Assembly: GCA_031253495.1 (NCBI GenBank)
Contig: JAIRWC010000006.1
Coordinates: forward strand, 1 to 57,969
Length of the DNA: 57,969 nt
From: Oscillospiraceae bacterium
GTDB taxonomy: Bacteria; Bacillota; Clostridia; Oscillospirales; Ruminococcaceae
Direction of reading: 5' to 3'
Part shown: in pieces, positions 6,848 to 15,431 of the stretch
How positions within the stretch are numbered: position 1 is the first letter of the stretch
How the letters are laid out: each line of letters opens with the position of its first letter
Notes under the pieces: model-generated
The model's input: the letters and a program-made list of their open reading frames with translations, nothing else
The model's database searches: none
Told to the model about the DNA's origin: nothing
Position numbers and translations under genes: made by a program

Positions 6848-8701
6848 GTGTCGGAACTGAGCAAAAAAGCCGATAGAATATTCCGGCGCATAGGCGACAG
6901 GGGCGTTTTGCTGCTGATGTTCCTCGCGGGGGTAATCGCGCATACCGCGTTAGCCCTGCATATGGAAGCGTTTTCGATTATTCCGGACGAGTTTGTGTCG
7001 GCGGCGTGGGCTTCTTTGTTCGCGGGGAACGGGTTCGGCGGGATAATCTCGCGGACGGACGGTTATTACGGCTGGCTCGGGGCGCTCTTTTACTCGCCGG
7101 TTATGCTGGTTGTGAGAAACCCTTTCGTCCGGTATAAGGCGATGCTGGTCATCAACGGGATAATCGCGTCATTTATACCCTTAATCGCTTATAAAATCGC
7201 GGGCGGGTTAGGCGTGAAAAAGGCGTGGATGCGCGTTTTGACCGCCGCCGTATGCGGAATGTACCCGGCCGTTTTCGCCCATACCAAATTTATCTGGAAC
7301 GAAACCTTTTGCTTGGTTTTCCCGTGGGTCGCCGCGCTAATCATAACAGCCGCCTGCAACGCGAAAAACCGGGTTTACAAACACTTTTTGTCCGCGCTCT
7401 TGGCGTTGACGCTGACCGCTTCGGTCTGCGCCCACCCGCGCCTCGCTTCCGTCGCGGCGGCGGCGGTGGCGGCGGCGCTGTTCGCGCGGTTTTACCTGAA
7501 GAAAAAAGTCATTTTTTTAAGCTCGTTTATCCCCGCTTTGGCTGTTTTTTCCGCCGGGTTCTTCGTGCTGACGGGGGAACTCGTTTCTTTGATGTGGGGG
7601 AGCGGCGGCGTAATTCTCCGCAATACGCTTTCAGACTTTTTCCCCGTTTTGGAACGGCTTTTCATGGGGGACGCGGACACTTGGGCGCGTCTGCTGAAAG
7701 CGGCGGCGGGACATCTTTATTATTTCACCTCCTCGACGTGGGGATTGGGCGTTTTGGGCGTCTGCCTCTTCATAGGGGCGCTGGCGGGGAGGCGCCGCGT
7801 TTTCGGGAAGGAAAAGCAGCCCGTCAAATCGGCGGCGGTTTTAAGCGTGAACGAAAGGTTTTTGGTTTTTTCGGCGTTCGCGCTTTTATCGGCGCTGTTC
7901 AGCGGCGCGGTAAGCGTTTTGTTTAAATCGGGCGCGGACGGCTTTACGGAATATCAAGACGCGGTTATATTCGGGCGGTATATGGACGGCGTTATTCCGC
8001 TGACGCCGGCTTTTGTAATCTGCTATGTATTTTTATACGGGCTGGATTTGCGGAAACTGCTCCCCGCCATCGTCGCCCTCGGGGGGATTTATACGGCGTT
8101 TTTCCTGCTTTGCGCGAGAACGCTCGTCAACGCCCCGAACGTGAGCGTTTACCATGTTTTGGGACTGTACCCGCTTAGGATAGGCGAGAAAGTGGACGCC
8201 TTAATAACCATGGACGGGCTGTTTTTAACCGTGTCGGCGGTGTTCAGCCTGATGGCGCTGTTTATCGTCTTCGTCTGTTGCGCCAAACGGTACCGCGTCC
8301 GCATAATATCCGCGACGGTGGCGTTAATCGCGTTTTACTCCTGCGCTTACACCGTCGCGGCGTATCTGCCTTTCGTCGCGCGGACGGCGCGTGAGGTCAA
8401 CGCGCCGATTCACGAGGCGTCGGAATATGTCTACGATTCCGACGACGCGCCCCCGCTGATAGCCCTTGACGTCCCCGAAAGGACGGCGGCGCTTTTGCAG
8501 TTCCTCAACCGCGGCGCGAACGTGATAACCAAGACCGACGGGGATAAAATCCCCGAAAACTGCTTCGTCGTCGTTGAAAGCGGCTATGAGTTCGCCCCGC
8601 CGCCGGAAGTTGAAACCGCCGAGCTTGGCGGGGCGGGCGGATACGTTTTTTACGCTTGCGGCGAAAAGGCGATAATGTACGCCAATTCGCAAAGCGAGTA
8701 G
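6848..8701 (+). CDS. Polytopic membrane protein, probable GT-C-type glycosyltransferase
   Basis: The 617-residue protein has about 12 predicted membrane helices and a soluble C-terminal tail of about 90 residues. An acidic pair in the first external loop (IIPDEFVSAAW, about residues 41-51) is where lipid-linked GT-C enzymes (ArnT/PMT-like) keep their catalytic Asp/Glu. Such enzymes move a sugar from a polyprenyl phosphate carrier onto a protein, lipid or polymer outside the membrane. The start is GTG, with AAGGGGGTAATC before it, 3 nt after the RING protein's stop. The acceptor cannot be told from sequence. The family assignment is by topology and the DE motif only; a transporter or O-antigen-ligase-like protein is the alternative. 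Confidence 0.6.
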   Translation: MSELSKKADRIFRRIGDRGVLLLMFLAGVIAHTALALHMEAFSIIPDEFVSAAWASLFAGNGFGGIISRTDGYYGWLGALFYSPVMLVVRNPFVRYKAMLVINGIIASFIPLIAYKIAGGLGVKKAWMRVLTAAVCGMYPAVFAHTKFIWNETFCLVFPWVAALIITAACNAKNRVYKHFLSALLALTLTASVCAHPRLASVAAAAVAAALFARFYLKKKVIFLSSFIPALAVFSAGFFVLTGELVSLMWGSGGVILRNTLSDFFPVLERLFMGDADTWARLLKAAAGHLYYFTSSTWGLGVLGVCLFIGALAGRRRVFGKEKQPVKSAAVLSVNERFLVFSAFALLSALFSGAVSVLFKSGADGFTEYQDAVIFGRYMDGVIPLTPAFVICYVFLYGLDLRKLLPAIVALGGIYTAFFLLCARTLVNAPNVSVYHVLGLYPLRIGEKVDALITMDGLFLTVSAVFSLMALFIVFVCCAKRYRVRIISATVALIAFYSCAYTVAAYLPFVARTAREVNAPIHEASEYVYDSDDAPPLIALDVPERTAALLQFLNRGANVITKTDGDKIPENCFVVVESGYEFAPPPEVETAELGGAGGYVFYACGEKAIMYANSQSE

Positions 8702-8705
8702 CTTA

Positions 8706-8728
8706 TACGGCAATTCCGCCTGACATTG
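8706..8728. repeat. Short interspersed repeat, copy A
   Basis: A 23-nt stretch beginning TACGGCAATT lies just after the stop codon of the GT-C-like gene. The same stretch with two C/T changes occurs after the htpG stop at 40864-40886. Here it overlaps a stem-loop at 8716-8749. Confidence 0.55.
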
Positions 8729-8749
8729 AAATAAATTCAACGTCAGCGG
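8716..8749 (+). other. Intergenic stem-loop
   Basis: CCGC, TGAC and TTGAA pair with TTCAA, GTCA and GCGG around an ATAAA loop (one bulge, one mismatch). There is no T-run after it, so it may be a processing or stability element rather than a terminator. Confidence 0.45.
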
Positions 8750-8806
8750 TCGCCGCCCGCAGACGCGGAAGCCAAAACGAAAACGGGAAAAGGAAAAGCG
8801 CGCGGC

Positions 8807-9481
8807 ATGGACTGTGAGATTTTCGGCGCGGGGAATATAAGGCTGTTTATATCGAAAGAGCATCGTTTCGGAACGGATTCCCTCCTGCTGGGGGAATACG
8901 CGGCGAAAGCGTTCGGGCGGGGTTCCGTCAGGGTCGTTTGCGATTTATGCTCCGGCTGCGGGATAATCCCCGTAACGCTGTGTTCCGCGAATTTTAAGCC
9001 GCCGAAAAAAATATTCGCGGTGGAAGCGCGGGAAGAGGCGGCGGATTTGCTAAGGCGCACGGTCGGCGAGAACAAACTCGGATTTATCGAGGTTATCCGA
9101 GGCGATTTGCGCTCCGACGAAACGCTTGCGGAAATAGGGCGCGGCAGTGCGGACTTAGTAACGGCGAACCCGCCGTATTATCCGGCGAAAAGCGGGCGCG
9201 AGCGTTCTTCCGAGGCGCAGAGGGCGGCGCGGTACGAAACGTTATGCACGGTCGGGGACGTCATAGGGGCGGCGGCGTTTTTGCTGAAATTCGGCGGCGA
9301 GTTCAAAATGTGCATGACGGCGGAACGGCTGACCGATTGCGTATGCCTAATGAGGGAGCGCGGGCTCGAACCGAAGGAAATCGTTTTCATCCCCTACGGA
9401 AAAAGCAAAGCGGCGCGGCTGTTTTTAATCAGCGGGAAAAAAGGCGGGAAACCGGGGGTTAAGACGGTATGGAGATGGTAA
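8807..9481 (+). CDS. trmN6: tRNA1(Val) (adenine-N6)-methyltransferase-like protein
   Basis: This 224-residue Rossmann-fold methyltransferase has the S-adenosylmethionine motif DLCSGCGIIPVTL (about 45-57) and the amino-methylating motif NPPYY (about 123-127), both typical of the COG4123 family (TrmN6/YfiC) that methylates A37 of tRNA(Val). An AAAAGGAAAAG site precedes the ATG. The 3' end overlaps rsmI by 13 nt; TrmN6-like and RsmI genes are often paired in Firmicutes, so both RNA-modifying enzymes are likely made together. The exact target in this organism is not shown by sequence; other N6-adenine methyltransferases share these motifs. Confidence 0.85.
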   Translation: MDCEIFGAGNIRLFISKEHRFGTDSLLLGEYAAKAFGRGSVRVVCDLCSGCGIIPVTLCSANFKPPKKIFAVEAREEAADLLRRTVGENKLGFIEVIRGDLRSDETLAEIGRGSADLVTANPPYYPAKSGRERSSEAQRAARYETLCTVGDVIGAAAFLLKFGGEFKMCMTAERLTDCVCLMRERGLEPKEIVFIPYGKSKAARLFLISGKKGGKPGVKTVWRW

Positions 9482-10320
9482 AAGGCGCGTTATACGTCGT
9501 CGGAACGCCGATAGGGAACCTTTCGGATATGTCTCCGAGAGCGGTTGAAACGCTTAGAAACGTTGATTTTATCGCGGCGGAGGACACAAGGGTAACGAAA
9601 ACCCTGTTATCGCGGCACGGTATAAAAACCCGTCTCGTTTCCTGCCATGAGCACAACATATCCGAAAAGGGCGAGGGGATTGTTTCCCTGCTTGAAAACG
9701 GTCGGTCCTGCGCCCTTGTTACCGACGCGGGTATGCCCTGCGTTTCCGACCCGGGCGAGGAGCTTGTGCGCTTATGCGCCGAAAAAGGCGTTTCGGTTTA
9801 CGCGGTTCCGGGGGCGTGCGCGGCGACGGCGGCTCTGGCGGTTTCCGGGCTTCGCGCCGCGCGGTTTTGCTTCGAGGGGTTTTTAAGCGTTTCAAAAAAG
9901 CAAAGGGCGGCAAGACTGAGCGCTTTGAAATACAGCCCCTACACGCTGATTTTTTATGAAGCGCCGCACAAGCTGAAAAGGACCCTCGCCGATTTGCTCG
10001 CGTTCTTGGGGGACAGAAAAATCGCGGTTTGCCGCGAGATGACAAAAATACACGAAGAGGTTATACGCGGCAGCATTTCCGAAATAGCCGCCTTATACGA
10101 GGACAGGGTTCCGAAAGGCGAATACGTTATCGTCGCCGAAGGCTACCGCGAAGTTGACAACCATAAAGCATTTACACTTGAAGAGGCGGCAGAAATGGCT
10201 TTAGACCTTAAAAAAAGTGGTTCGCGGTTATCCGATGCGGCGCGAGTCGTGGCGGAATTGACGGGGTTGAAAAAATCTGAAATATACCGTAAATCTATTT
10301 TGATTGACAAGGAGAAATGA
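9469..10320 (+). CDS. rsmI: 16S rRNA (cytidine1402-2'-O)-methyltransferase
   Basis: The 283-residue protein has the tetrapyrrole-methylase fold signatures of RsmI: GTPIGNLSDMSPRA (about 13-26), AEDTRVT (about 42-48), VTDAGMPCVSDPG (about 84-96) and YEAPHKL (about 163-169). RsmI adds the 2'-O-methyl of m4Cm1402 in the ribosomal P site. Length and motif order match the family. The start lies inside trmN6, so translation is probably coupled. A short C-terminal helical domain (ALDLKKSGSRLSDAARVVA) is usual. Only one base lies between its stop and the next small gene. Confidence 0.95.
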   Translation: MEMVKGALYVVGTPIGNLSDMSPRAVETLRNVDFIAAEDTRVTKTLLSRHGIKTRLVSCHEHNISEKGEGIVSLLENGRSCALVTDAGMPCVSDPGEELVRLCAEKGVSVYAVPGACAATAALAVSGLRAARFCFEGFLSVSKKQRAARLSALKYSPYTLIFYEAPHKLKRTLADLLAFLGDRKIAVCREMTKIHEEVIRGSISEIAALYEDRVPKGEYVIVAEGYREVDNHKAFTLEEAAEMALDLKKSGSRLSDAARVVAELTGLKKSEIYRKSILIDKEK

Positions 10321-10321
10321 T

Positions 10322-10471
10322 ATGTCAGAACCTAAAAAGAACTGGCTCGTTCCGGCGGCGGCGGCAATTTTGGCGGTTATCGCGGCGGCGGCGTACCTGA
10401 TGTTTAAAATCGGGCAGGTGAGCGCCAATTACGAAAAGTGGAAAGACTATGACGATTACGGCTGGTCGTAG
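10322..10471 (+). CDS. 49-residue single-pass membrane protein
   Basis: ATG at 10322 opens a 49-codon frame ending TAG at 10469-10471, preceded by AAGGAGAAATGAT, a good ribosome binding site that overlaps the rsmI stop. The peptide starts MSEPKKN, has one hydrophobic helix (about residues 8-30, WLVPAAAAILAVIAAAAYLM) and ends in a hydrophilic tail rich in Tyr, Lys and Asp. It fits snugly between rsmI and the amidase-like gene with no gaps, so it is likely translated. I do not recognise a family. Inference: a small membrane partner of the amidase-like protein next door. Confidence 0.7.
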   Translation: MSEPKKNWLVPAAAAILAVIAAAAYLMFKIGQVSANYEKWKDYDDYGWS

Positions 10472-10500
10472 GTTTGGCGGCGCCGCCCGCCCGCGCGAAT

Positions 10501-11718
10501 ATGCTTAGACGGCTTATCCTTATAATAATGTTCTTCTTGCTGGTTTGCGGCGGGTTATGGTTCGTTTTGCACCTTAACGGCGTTGACACCTTCGGCGAGT
10601 TGACGGCTAAGTGGCTTAACTACGACGGAAGCAGACCGTCAAACTCTTCCGTCGTAGTAAATGTGTATGAGTTGACAAAAGAAGACGCCGCCGGTTTCAA
10701 AAACGTTTTCGACGACGAGCTTGAAATTTTTTTGAGACGGTGGTTCGTCGAGTATAACCGCGTTTTGGGGGCGCTTTCGGACGACGCGGGCGCGTTTGAC
10801 AAGCTGTACGACCGATATTCGCCGAACCGCGCCGTCGACGCCCTTATCCTTGAAAGGCTTGTAAAGGCGCGGAAGCAATGCTCCCTCCCGCTGACGTTCC
10901 CCGCTTGCGACGTGGGGTTACGCCTTGTTTCGGCGGTCTATGCCAACGAAGACATAATAGAGGTTCGCGTGGGGGAATGTTTCGCCGCCGCGTTCGACGG
11001 TTTCCCGAACAGAGTCGGCTCTTACGCCGGGACGGAACACTTTTTCGTTTTAGACAAAAGTAGCGGTTCCTGGCTCGTCCTCCGCCACGAGAGCAATTCC
11101 GCTTTCGCCCGCTACATAACGGGCGAATTGGACAAGGTTATCGCGGAGGACGGATACACAAGGGAAGAACTGACTTCCGCCGGCGTCGAGTCGTATGTCA
11201 AGGCGCTCAAAAGGATTCTCGAACGCGAAGTTTATTATTACCCCGCCGAACCCGGCGGCGCCAAAACCGCCGACTTCCCCTACGACAGGGAAAAGGCGCT
11301 CAATTATGCCGCCGCCTATACCGACAGGGAAAACGTCAGGCGCAACCCCGTCTTCCCCGCTTACGAACACAACGGGACGAACTTCGTTTCGCAGTGCCTG
11401 CATGCGGGGAATATTCCCGCCGTTTCGGCGTGGGAGAAAGGTAAACCGTCTTGGATTGACGCCAACTCTTTCTATGAATACGCGACTTCCGCCGCCGGGT
11501 TGACGGTCGCGGGGGTGTGCGGGCGTTCCGATGGGGAAGCCGGCGACGTTATCCAGTTCCTCGACGGCGGGGGCGGCGCGGTTCAAAGTGCGCTGATTTC
11601 CGCAAAATACGGCGACGAGTATTTGATAACCGCCAACAGCGAGGATTTTTCGGCGTTCCCCGCGTCCGCCACGGGTTTCGACATAGTCAGGATAATAAAG
11701 GTTTATGGCTATAATTAA
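10501..11718 (+). CDS. Amidase_6-like exported protein lacking the catalytic residues
   Basis: The 405-residue protein has an N-terminal membrane anchor (LILIIMFFLLVCGGLWFVL, about 5-23), an extracytoplasmic region of about 230 residues, and a C-terminal domain (about 255-400) like the putative amidase domain PF12671: YDREKALNYAAAY, TNFVSQCLHAGN, GDVIQF, GFDIVRI. In the family the core reads DCTN(F/Y)xSQ with two His later. Here it reads NGTNFVSQCL, so the Cys is Gly292, the first His is Gln362 (VQSALIS) and the second is Asn379 (ITANSEDF). Hydrolase activity is therefore unlikely; a binding role at the cell surface is inferred. ATG 10501 is preferred; TTG 10474 would add nine residues. It lies between the 49-residue peptide and galU. 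Confidence 0.75.
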   Translation: MLRRLILIIMFFLLVCGGLWFVLHLNGVDTFGELTAKWLNYDGSRPSNSSVVVNVYELTKEDAAGFKNVFDDELEIFLRRWFVEYNRVLGALSDDAGAFDKLYDRYSPNRAVDALILERLVKARKQCSLPLTFPACDVGLRLVSAVYANEDIIEVRVGECFAAAFDGFPNRVGSYAGTEHFFVLDKSSGSWLVLRHESNSAFARYITGELDKVIAEDGYTREELTSAGVESYVKALKRILEREVYYYPAEPGGAKTADFPYDREKALNYAAAYTDRENVRRNPVFPAYEHNGTNFVSQCLHAGNIPAVSAWEKGKPSWIDANSFYEYATSAAGLTVAGVCGRSDGEAGDVIQFLDGGGGAVQSALISAKYGDEYLITANSEDFSAFPASATGFDIVRIIKVYGYN

Positions 11719-11743
11719 ATGTAAATACAAGGAGGTTTACACG

Positions 11744-12616
11744 ATGAAAAAGATAAGAAAGGCGGTAATTTTGGCGGCGGGGTTGGGAACGCGCGTTCTC
11801 CCCGCCACCAAAGCCGTCCCTAAGGAAATGATTATGATAGTTGACAAACCCGCCATTCAGTATATTGTCGAAGAGGCGGCGCGCGGCGGTATCCGGGATA
11901 TTATGATTGTTTTGAGCCGCAGCAAGTCGGCGGTTACGGACCATTTCGACAACTCGCCGGAGCTTGAAGCCGCCCTGCTCAATTCCGGAAAGCTCGATTT
12001 GCTTAAAAAGATTGAGGATATCGCGGAATTGGCCGATATCACCTACGTCCGCCAGCGCGAGATGAAAGGGACGGGACACGCCGTTACGCGCGCGGAAAGT
12101 TTTGTCGGGGGGGAACCTTTCGTCGTGATTTACGGCGACGACGTGATTATCGGCGACGACCCCGCGACGGCGCAGGTATGCAGAGCCTATGAGGAGTTCG
12201 GGTTGGGCGCGGTGGCTATGAAAGAGGTTTCCGACGAGGCGGTTATGAAATACAGTTCGCTGGCGGTGAAGCCGTTGAAAGACAATATTTACGCCGTTTC
12301 CGACATTAACGAAAAGCCGAAAAAAGAGGAAATCCTGTCAAATTTCTCCATTCTCGGAAGATGCGCGCTGCCGCCGGAAATATTCAAAATCCTCAAGAAA
12401 ACGCCGCCCGGCGCGGGGGGCGAAATTCAACTGACCGACGCCATGAGGGTTCTGGCGAGGGAAAAGGGTATGCTCGGCGTGGATTTTACCGGAACGCGCT
12501 ACGATATGGGGAACAAGCTGGGAATTCTCCAAGCGGCGGTGGAAACGGGGCTGAACCACGAGGAAATAGGCGGCGAGTTCAGGGAATATTTGAAAGGGCT
12601 TTCGGGGAAGCTGTAA
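11744..12616 (+). CDS. galU: UTP-glucose-1-phosphate uridylyltransferase
   Basis: This enzyme makes UDP-glucose from glucose-1-phosphate and UTP for cell-wall glycans, teichoic acid and glycolipids. The 290-residue protein has the nucleotidyltransferase signature AAGLGTRVLPATKAVPKEM near the N-terminus, then VDKPAIQYIVEEA and, later, the sugar-binding EKP (NEKPKKEE) and GEIQLTDA. The start ATG 11744 sits 8 nt after AAGGAGG; a frame extending upstream to 11705 lacks such a site. It ends the plus-strand run trmN6-rsmI-peptide-amidase-like-galU. Glucose-1-phosphate could come from the GH65 phosphorylase encoded further along. Confidence 0.95.
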   Translation: MKKIRKAVILAAGLGTRVLPATKAVPKEMIMIVDKPAIQYIVEEAARGGIRDIMIVLSRSKSAVTDHFDNSPELEAALLNSGKLDLLKKIEDIAELADITYVRQREMKGTGHAVTRAESFVGGEPFVVIYGDDVIIGDDPATAQVCRAYEEFGLGAVAMKEVSDEAVMKYSSLAVKPLKDNIYAVSDINEKPKKEEILSNFSILGRCALPPEIFKILKKTPPGAGGEIQLTDAMRVLAREKGMLGVDFTGTRYDMGNKLGILQAAVETGLNHEEIGGEFREYLKGLSGKL

Positions 12617-12627
12617 TACTATTTTCC

Positions 12628-12656
12628 CGTTTAAAACGGAGTTTTCATTTTAAACG
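12628..12656. terminator. Convergent stem-loop between galU and the response-regulator gene
   Basis: CGTTTAAAA (12628-12636) pairs perfectly with TTTTAAACG (12648-12656) around an 11-nt loop. It overlaps the last codons of the minus-strand regulator and is a plausible two-way terminator, though A/T-rich. Confidence 0.5.
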
Positions 12657-13514
12657 ATTATACGGGCTGTTCTTAAAATCCTTGGGGCTGACGCCGGTAA
12701 TCTTTTTAAAAACAAGCGAAAAATAGGTGGAATCGTTGAAGCCCACCTCCTCGGCGATTTCATAAGCCATTTTGTCCGTAAACGTCAGCAGTTCCTTCGC
12801 TTTTTCGATACGCTTCCGGTTGATATGCTCGACGACGGCTTCCCCGGTTTCTTTTTTGAACGTGCGGCTCAAATGCGACGGGTTCGCGGGGATTTGAGCG
12901 GCGATTGTCTCGAGGGACAAATTGGAGTTATAATTGCCGTCTATATAATTGAGCGTCTTTTCGACAAGCGGGCTGAAACGCTTTTTCTCGTGGACAAGCT
13001 CGTTTAGGGCGTTGAACAGGGTCGAAACGCTTTGCCGCCCCGCCTCGTAATCGCGGTCGTTAAGCTGCTTTTCGATATCGTACAGCTTGCCCACATAGGG
13101 CGACATGGCGTTTTTGCTTAACCCGTTCCTCCCTTTTTCCTCGTCTATTTTTAAAATCAGCCTCTTCACCGAAGCCGTAAGCCCGTCTTTTGAAACGGGC
13201 TTCAGCGCGTATTCCGCGACGCCGTAAGCGATAGCTTCGCGGGCGTACTCGAACTCCGCGAAGCCCGTAAGAATAATCACTTTTATCCCGGGGAAATTCT
13301 CATAAACGTAACGCGCCACGTCAATCCCGCTTTGACGCGGCATTTTTATGTCCGTTATGACGATGTCCGGCGGGCTGTTTTTGATAAATTCAATCGCCTC
13401 GAACCCGTCTTTAGCCGTTCCGGCGACTTCGCACCCTATTTCGCTCCAGGGCATACGCTCAGAAAGCCCCCTGCGTATTATGTTCTCGTCGTCGGCTATC
13501 AATAATCGGTACAT
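12645..13514 (-). CDS. Response regulator, AraC family (YesN-like)
   Basis: The 289-residue protein has an N-terminal receiver domain (ADDE at 7-10, phosphoacceptor Asp55 in VITDIKMP, Lys in ALKPVS near 110) and a C-terminal AraC-type double helix-turn-helix (about 185-289: LSLETIAAQIPANPSHLSRTFKKETG in part, and VGFNDSTYFSLVFKKITGVSP in part). It binds DNA on signal from its histidine kinase. Its ATG overlaps the TAA of the kinase gene by one base (TAATG), so the pair is translationally coupled. The pair faces a sugar ABC operon, which it probably activates; YesMN-type systems usually control carbohydrate import. Confidence 0.93.
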   Translation of the reverse strand: MYRLLIADDENIIRRGLSERMPWSEIGCEVAGTAKDGFEAIEFIKNSPPDIVITDIKMPRQSGIDVARYVYENFPGIKVIILTGFAEFEYAREAIAYGVAEYALKPVSKDGLTASVKRLILKIDEEKGRNGLSKNAMSPYVGKLYDIEKQLNDRDYEAGRQSVSTLFNALNELVHEKKRFSPLVEKTLNYIDGNYNSNLSLETIAAQIPANPSHLSRTFKKETGEAVVEHINRKRIEKAKELLTFTDKMAYEIAEEVGFNDSTYFSLVFKKITGVSPKDFKNSPYNRLK

Positions 13515-15253
13515 TAGACCCCCTTTTTCCCCGGAAGCCGAAACGTAACCGCCGTCGTTTTGCCCCCGGCGACGATTGACAGACCCGCGTCATTCCCCGT
13601 AAGCAAAGCGAGCCGCCTGTTAAGGTTTTTCAGCCCGACGCCCGTATGCGTCCCGTCGGGCGGCGCGGGGCTTTCAAGGTCGAACCCGTCGGGGAAGCCG
13701 ACGCCGTTATCCTCCACCCGAACGCGTATCCCGCCGTTCTCCGGCGACACGCTTATATTCAGCCGCCATTCGCGCCCGTCGTCGGGAAGCGGTTCAAAAC
13801 CGTGGGAAACGGCGTTTTCGACAAGCGGCTGGATACAAAATCGCGGCACGGGCGTATCCTCGGGAACGCCCGCGGCGTCTATTTCCGCCTTAAATTTCCC
13901 CTCGAAACGCCGCTGTTGGAGATAAATATAAAAACGCGCGTAATCAAGCTCTTCCTTGAGGGTTACATAATCCTTGTCTTTTGACAGGATATTCGACCTT
14001 AACAACTCGCTTAACGACAGCACCATGCGGTATATTTCGCTTTTTCCCTCTATTTCGGCGGTCCACGCGATTGTGTTTAACACGTTGAACAGGAAATGCG
14101 GGGTCATCTGGGCTTGAAGCGCTTTTATCTCGGCGTTTTTTAAAAGAATCTGCTGTTCGCGCAAATCGTTGTAATAGGTTTCAAGCTGTTTTAACATCTC
14201 GGCGAACGCCTCCGTAAACTCGTCTAATTCCCTGAACGGAACCTTGGGGCGTTCGGCGCCGGTCCTGCGGATGGTAACGTCGCGGACGTAATCGGTCATC
14301 TGCTTTATCGGTCTCGTTATAAAAAGGCTTATAAACACCGTTACGAGCATCGCGATAACCGCGATAACCGCGTAACCGGAAAGGAAAGACGCCCGCGACT
14401 CGTCCGAGTTTCGCATTAAATATTCCTTCGGGGCGGCGACGATGGCGGTCCCCGCGTCGCCTACCCCGCGTGAAGCCATGAAAAATTCCGTGCCGCCGGC
14501 GGTTATTTCCTGAAACCCTTCCCTTGTTTTCGCGGCGGACATGACGGCGGATATTTCGCCGTCCCCATAAAAATCGGCGCCGAACGACAACAGTATATCG
14601 TCGCTGAAAAGCAGTATTATCCAGTTTTCGTCCGCGCCGTCCGAACAGATTCGCGCAAGTTCGGGCTTGTCGGCTTCAATAACGATTACGGCTATCCTTT
14701 TGCCTGTGTGCATACTGAATATATTTTTGACGAACCATACGGAACAGTCGGAATCGCCGCGCGTTTTCATCTGAAGGTTCGAGGCGAAGGCGCCGCTTCG
14801 CGAAGCGATTTCACCCGCGTATTCCGCCGCCGCGCCCGAAACGGAAAAGGCCGAGACGTTCCCGTCGGAATCGAAGATGTAAACGCCTTTCAGCATCCTT
14901 TCGCCCCACAAAAAGCTGTTGACTAACATATAGCTCATTTGCCGCTCTATCTCAAGCCTGCGCTCCTGCGGCTCCTTAAGGTTATAATCGGCGGCGGGGT
15001 CTAAGTTGTCACGGATAACCGTGGACGACATGATAAGCGGGAAAAGCGAGTCCACGATGGCTATCCGGTCGCTGAAATCGCCGTTGACCCGCTCAAGCTC
15101 GCGGATAAGCTCATTTCCGTAAACCGCCGTCAGCGCGTCCGCGCTTTTTATGTAAAACAGAGCCCCCGTCATAAGGGTTGACAGCGCCGTGATTATAAAC
15201 GTGGACAAAACGATAAATACGTTGAGACGGTTCATTTTTCCCGTTTTTTTCAT
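13514..15253 (-). CDS. Sensor histidine kinase (YesM-like)
   Basis: The 579-residue membrane kinase has a first helix at about 10-32, an extracellular sensing region of about 250 residues, a second helix at about 285-307 (SGYAVIAVIAMLVTVFISLF), a HAMP region, and a His_kinase domain with His386 in MTPHFLFN, the N-box near Asn480 (LVENAVSHG) and the G box DNGVGFP at about 515. It should autophosphorylate and pass phosphate to the adjacent AraC-type regulator. A TTAAGGAACG site precedes its ATG. The promoter at 15288-15316 carries an inverted repeat. The ligand is unknown; its position next to a sugar importer suggests a carbohydrate or its binding protein. Confidence 0.93.
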   Translation of the reverse strand: MKKTGKMNRLNVFIVLSTFIITALSTLMTGALFYIKSADALTAVYGNELIRELERVNGDFSDRIAIVDSLFPLIMSSTVIRDNLDPAADYNLKEPQERRLEIERQMSYMLVNSFLWGERMLKGVYIFDSDGNVSAFSVSGAAAEYAGEIASRSGAFASNLQMKTRGDSDCSVWFVKNIFSMHTGKRIAVIVIEADKPELARICSDGADENWIILLFSDDILLSFGADFYGDGEISAVMSAAKTREGFQEITAGGTEFFMASRGVGDAGTAIVAAPKEYLMRNSDESRASFLSGYAVIAVIAMLVTVFISLFITRPIKQMTDYVRDVTIRRTGAERPKVPFRELDEFTEAFAEMLKQLETYYNDLREQQILLKNAEIKALQAQMTPHFLFNVLNTIAWTAEIEGKSEIYRMVLSLSELLRSNILSKDKDYVTLKEELDYARFYIYLQQRRFEGKFKAEIDAAGVPEDTPVPRFCIQPLVENAVSHGFEPLPDDGREWRLNISVSPENGGIRVRVEDNGVGFPDGFDLESPAPPDGTHTGVGLKNLNRRLALLTGNDAGLSIVAGGKTTAVTFRLPGKKGV

Positions 15254-15287
15254 AACAAAGCGTTCCTTAATTTTTTTTTACGGTTTA

Positions 15288-15316
15288 ATTATTGCACAAT
15301 AGTTTTATAAAGTCAA
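15288..15316 (-). promoter_or_regulatory. Promoter of the two-component system genes
   Basis: Minus strand: TTGACT (15316-15311), 17-bp spacer, AATAAT (15293-15288), about 35 bp before the kinase ATG. Confidence 0.6.
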
Positions 15317-15332
15317 TACACGATTATAAAAC
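15302..15332. promoter_or_regulatory. Inverted repeat over the kinase -35 region (possible operator)
   Basis: GTTTTATAA (15302-15310) and TTATAAAAC (15324-15332) are a perfect 9-bp inverted repeat with 13 bp between, surrounding the -35 box. It lies between the two-component genes and the divergent ABC operon, a fitting place for a regulator site. Confidence 0.4.
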
Positions 15333-15389
15333 GCAAGATTTTTAAAGAACGGGTCAAATTTCTCTATTCCATTGCCCGGCGGCTTATCG

Positions 15390-15395
15390 TATAAT
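15390..15395 (+). promoter_or_regulatory. -10 box of the sugar ABC operon
   Basis: TATAAT lies 69 bp before the binding-protein ATG. At 17 bp upstream the -35 position reads TTCCAT, a poor match. A weak -35 box suits a promoter that needs an activator such as the AraC-type regulator. Confidence 0.45.
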
Positions 15396-15431
15396 GAAGT
15401 TGCGAAAGGGCGGACGCCTTTTCAAAAACAC

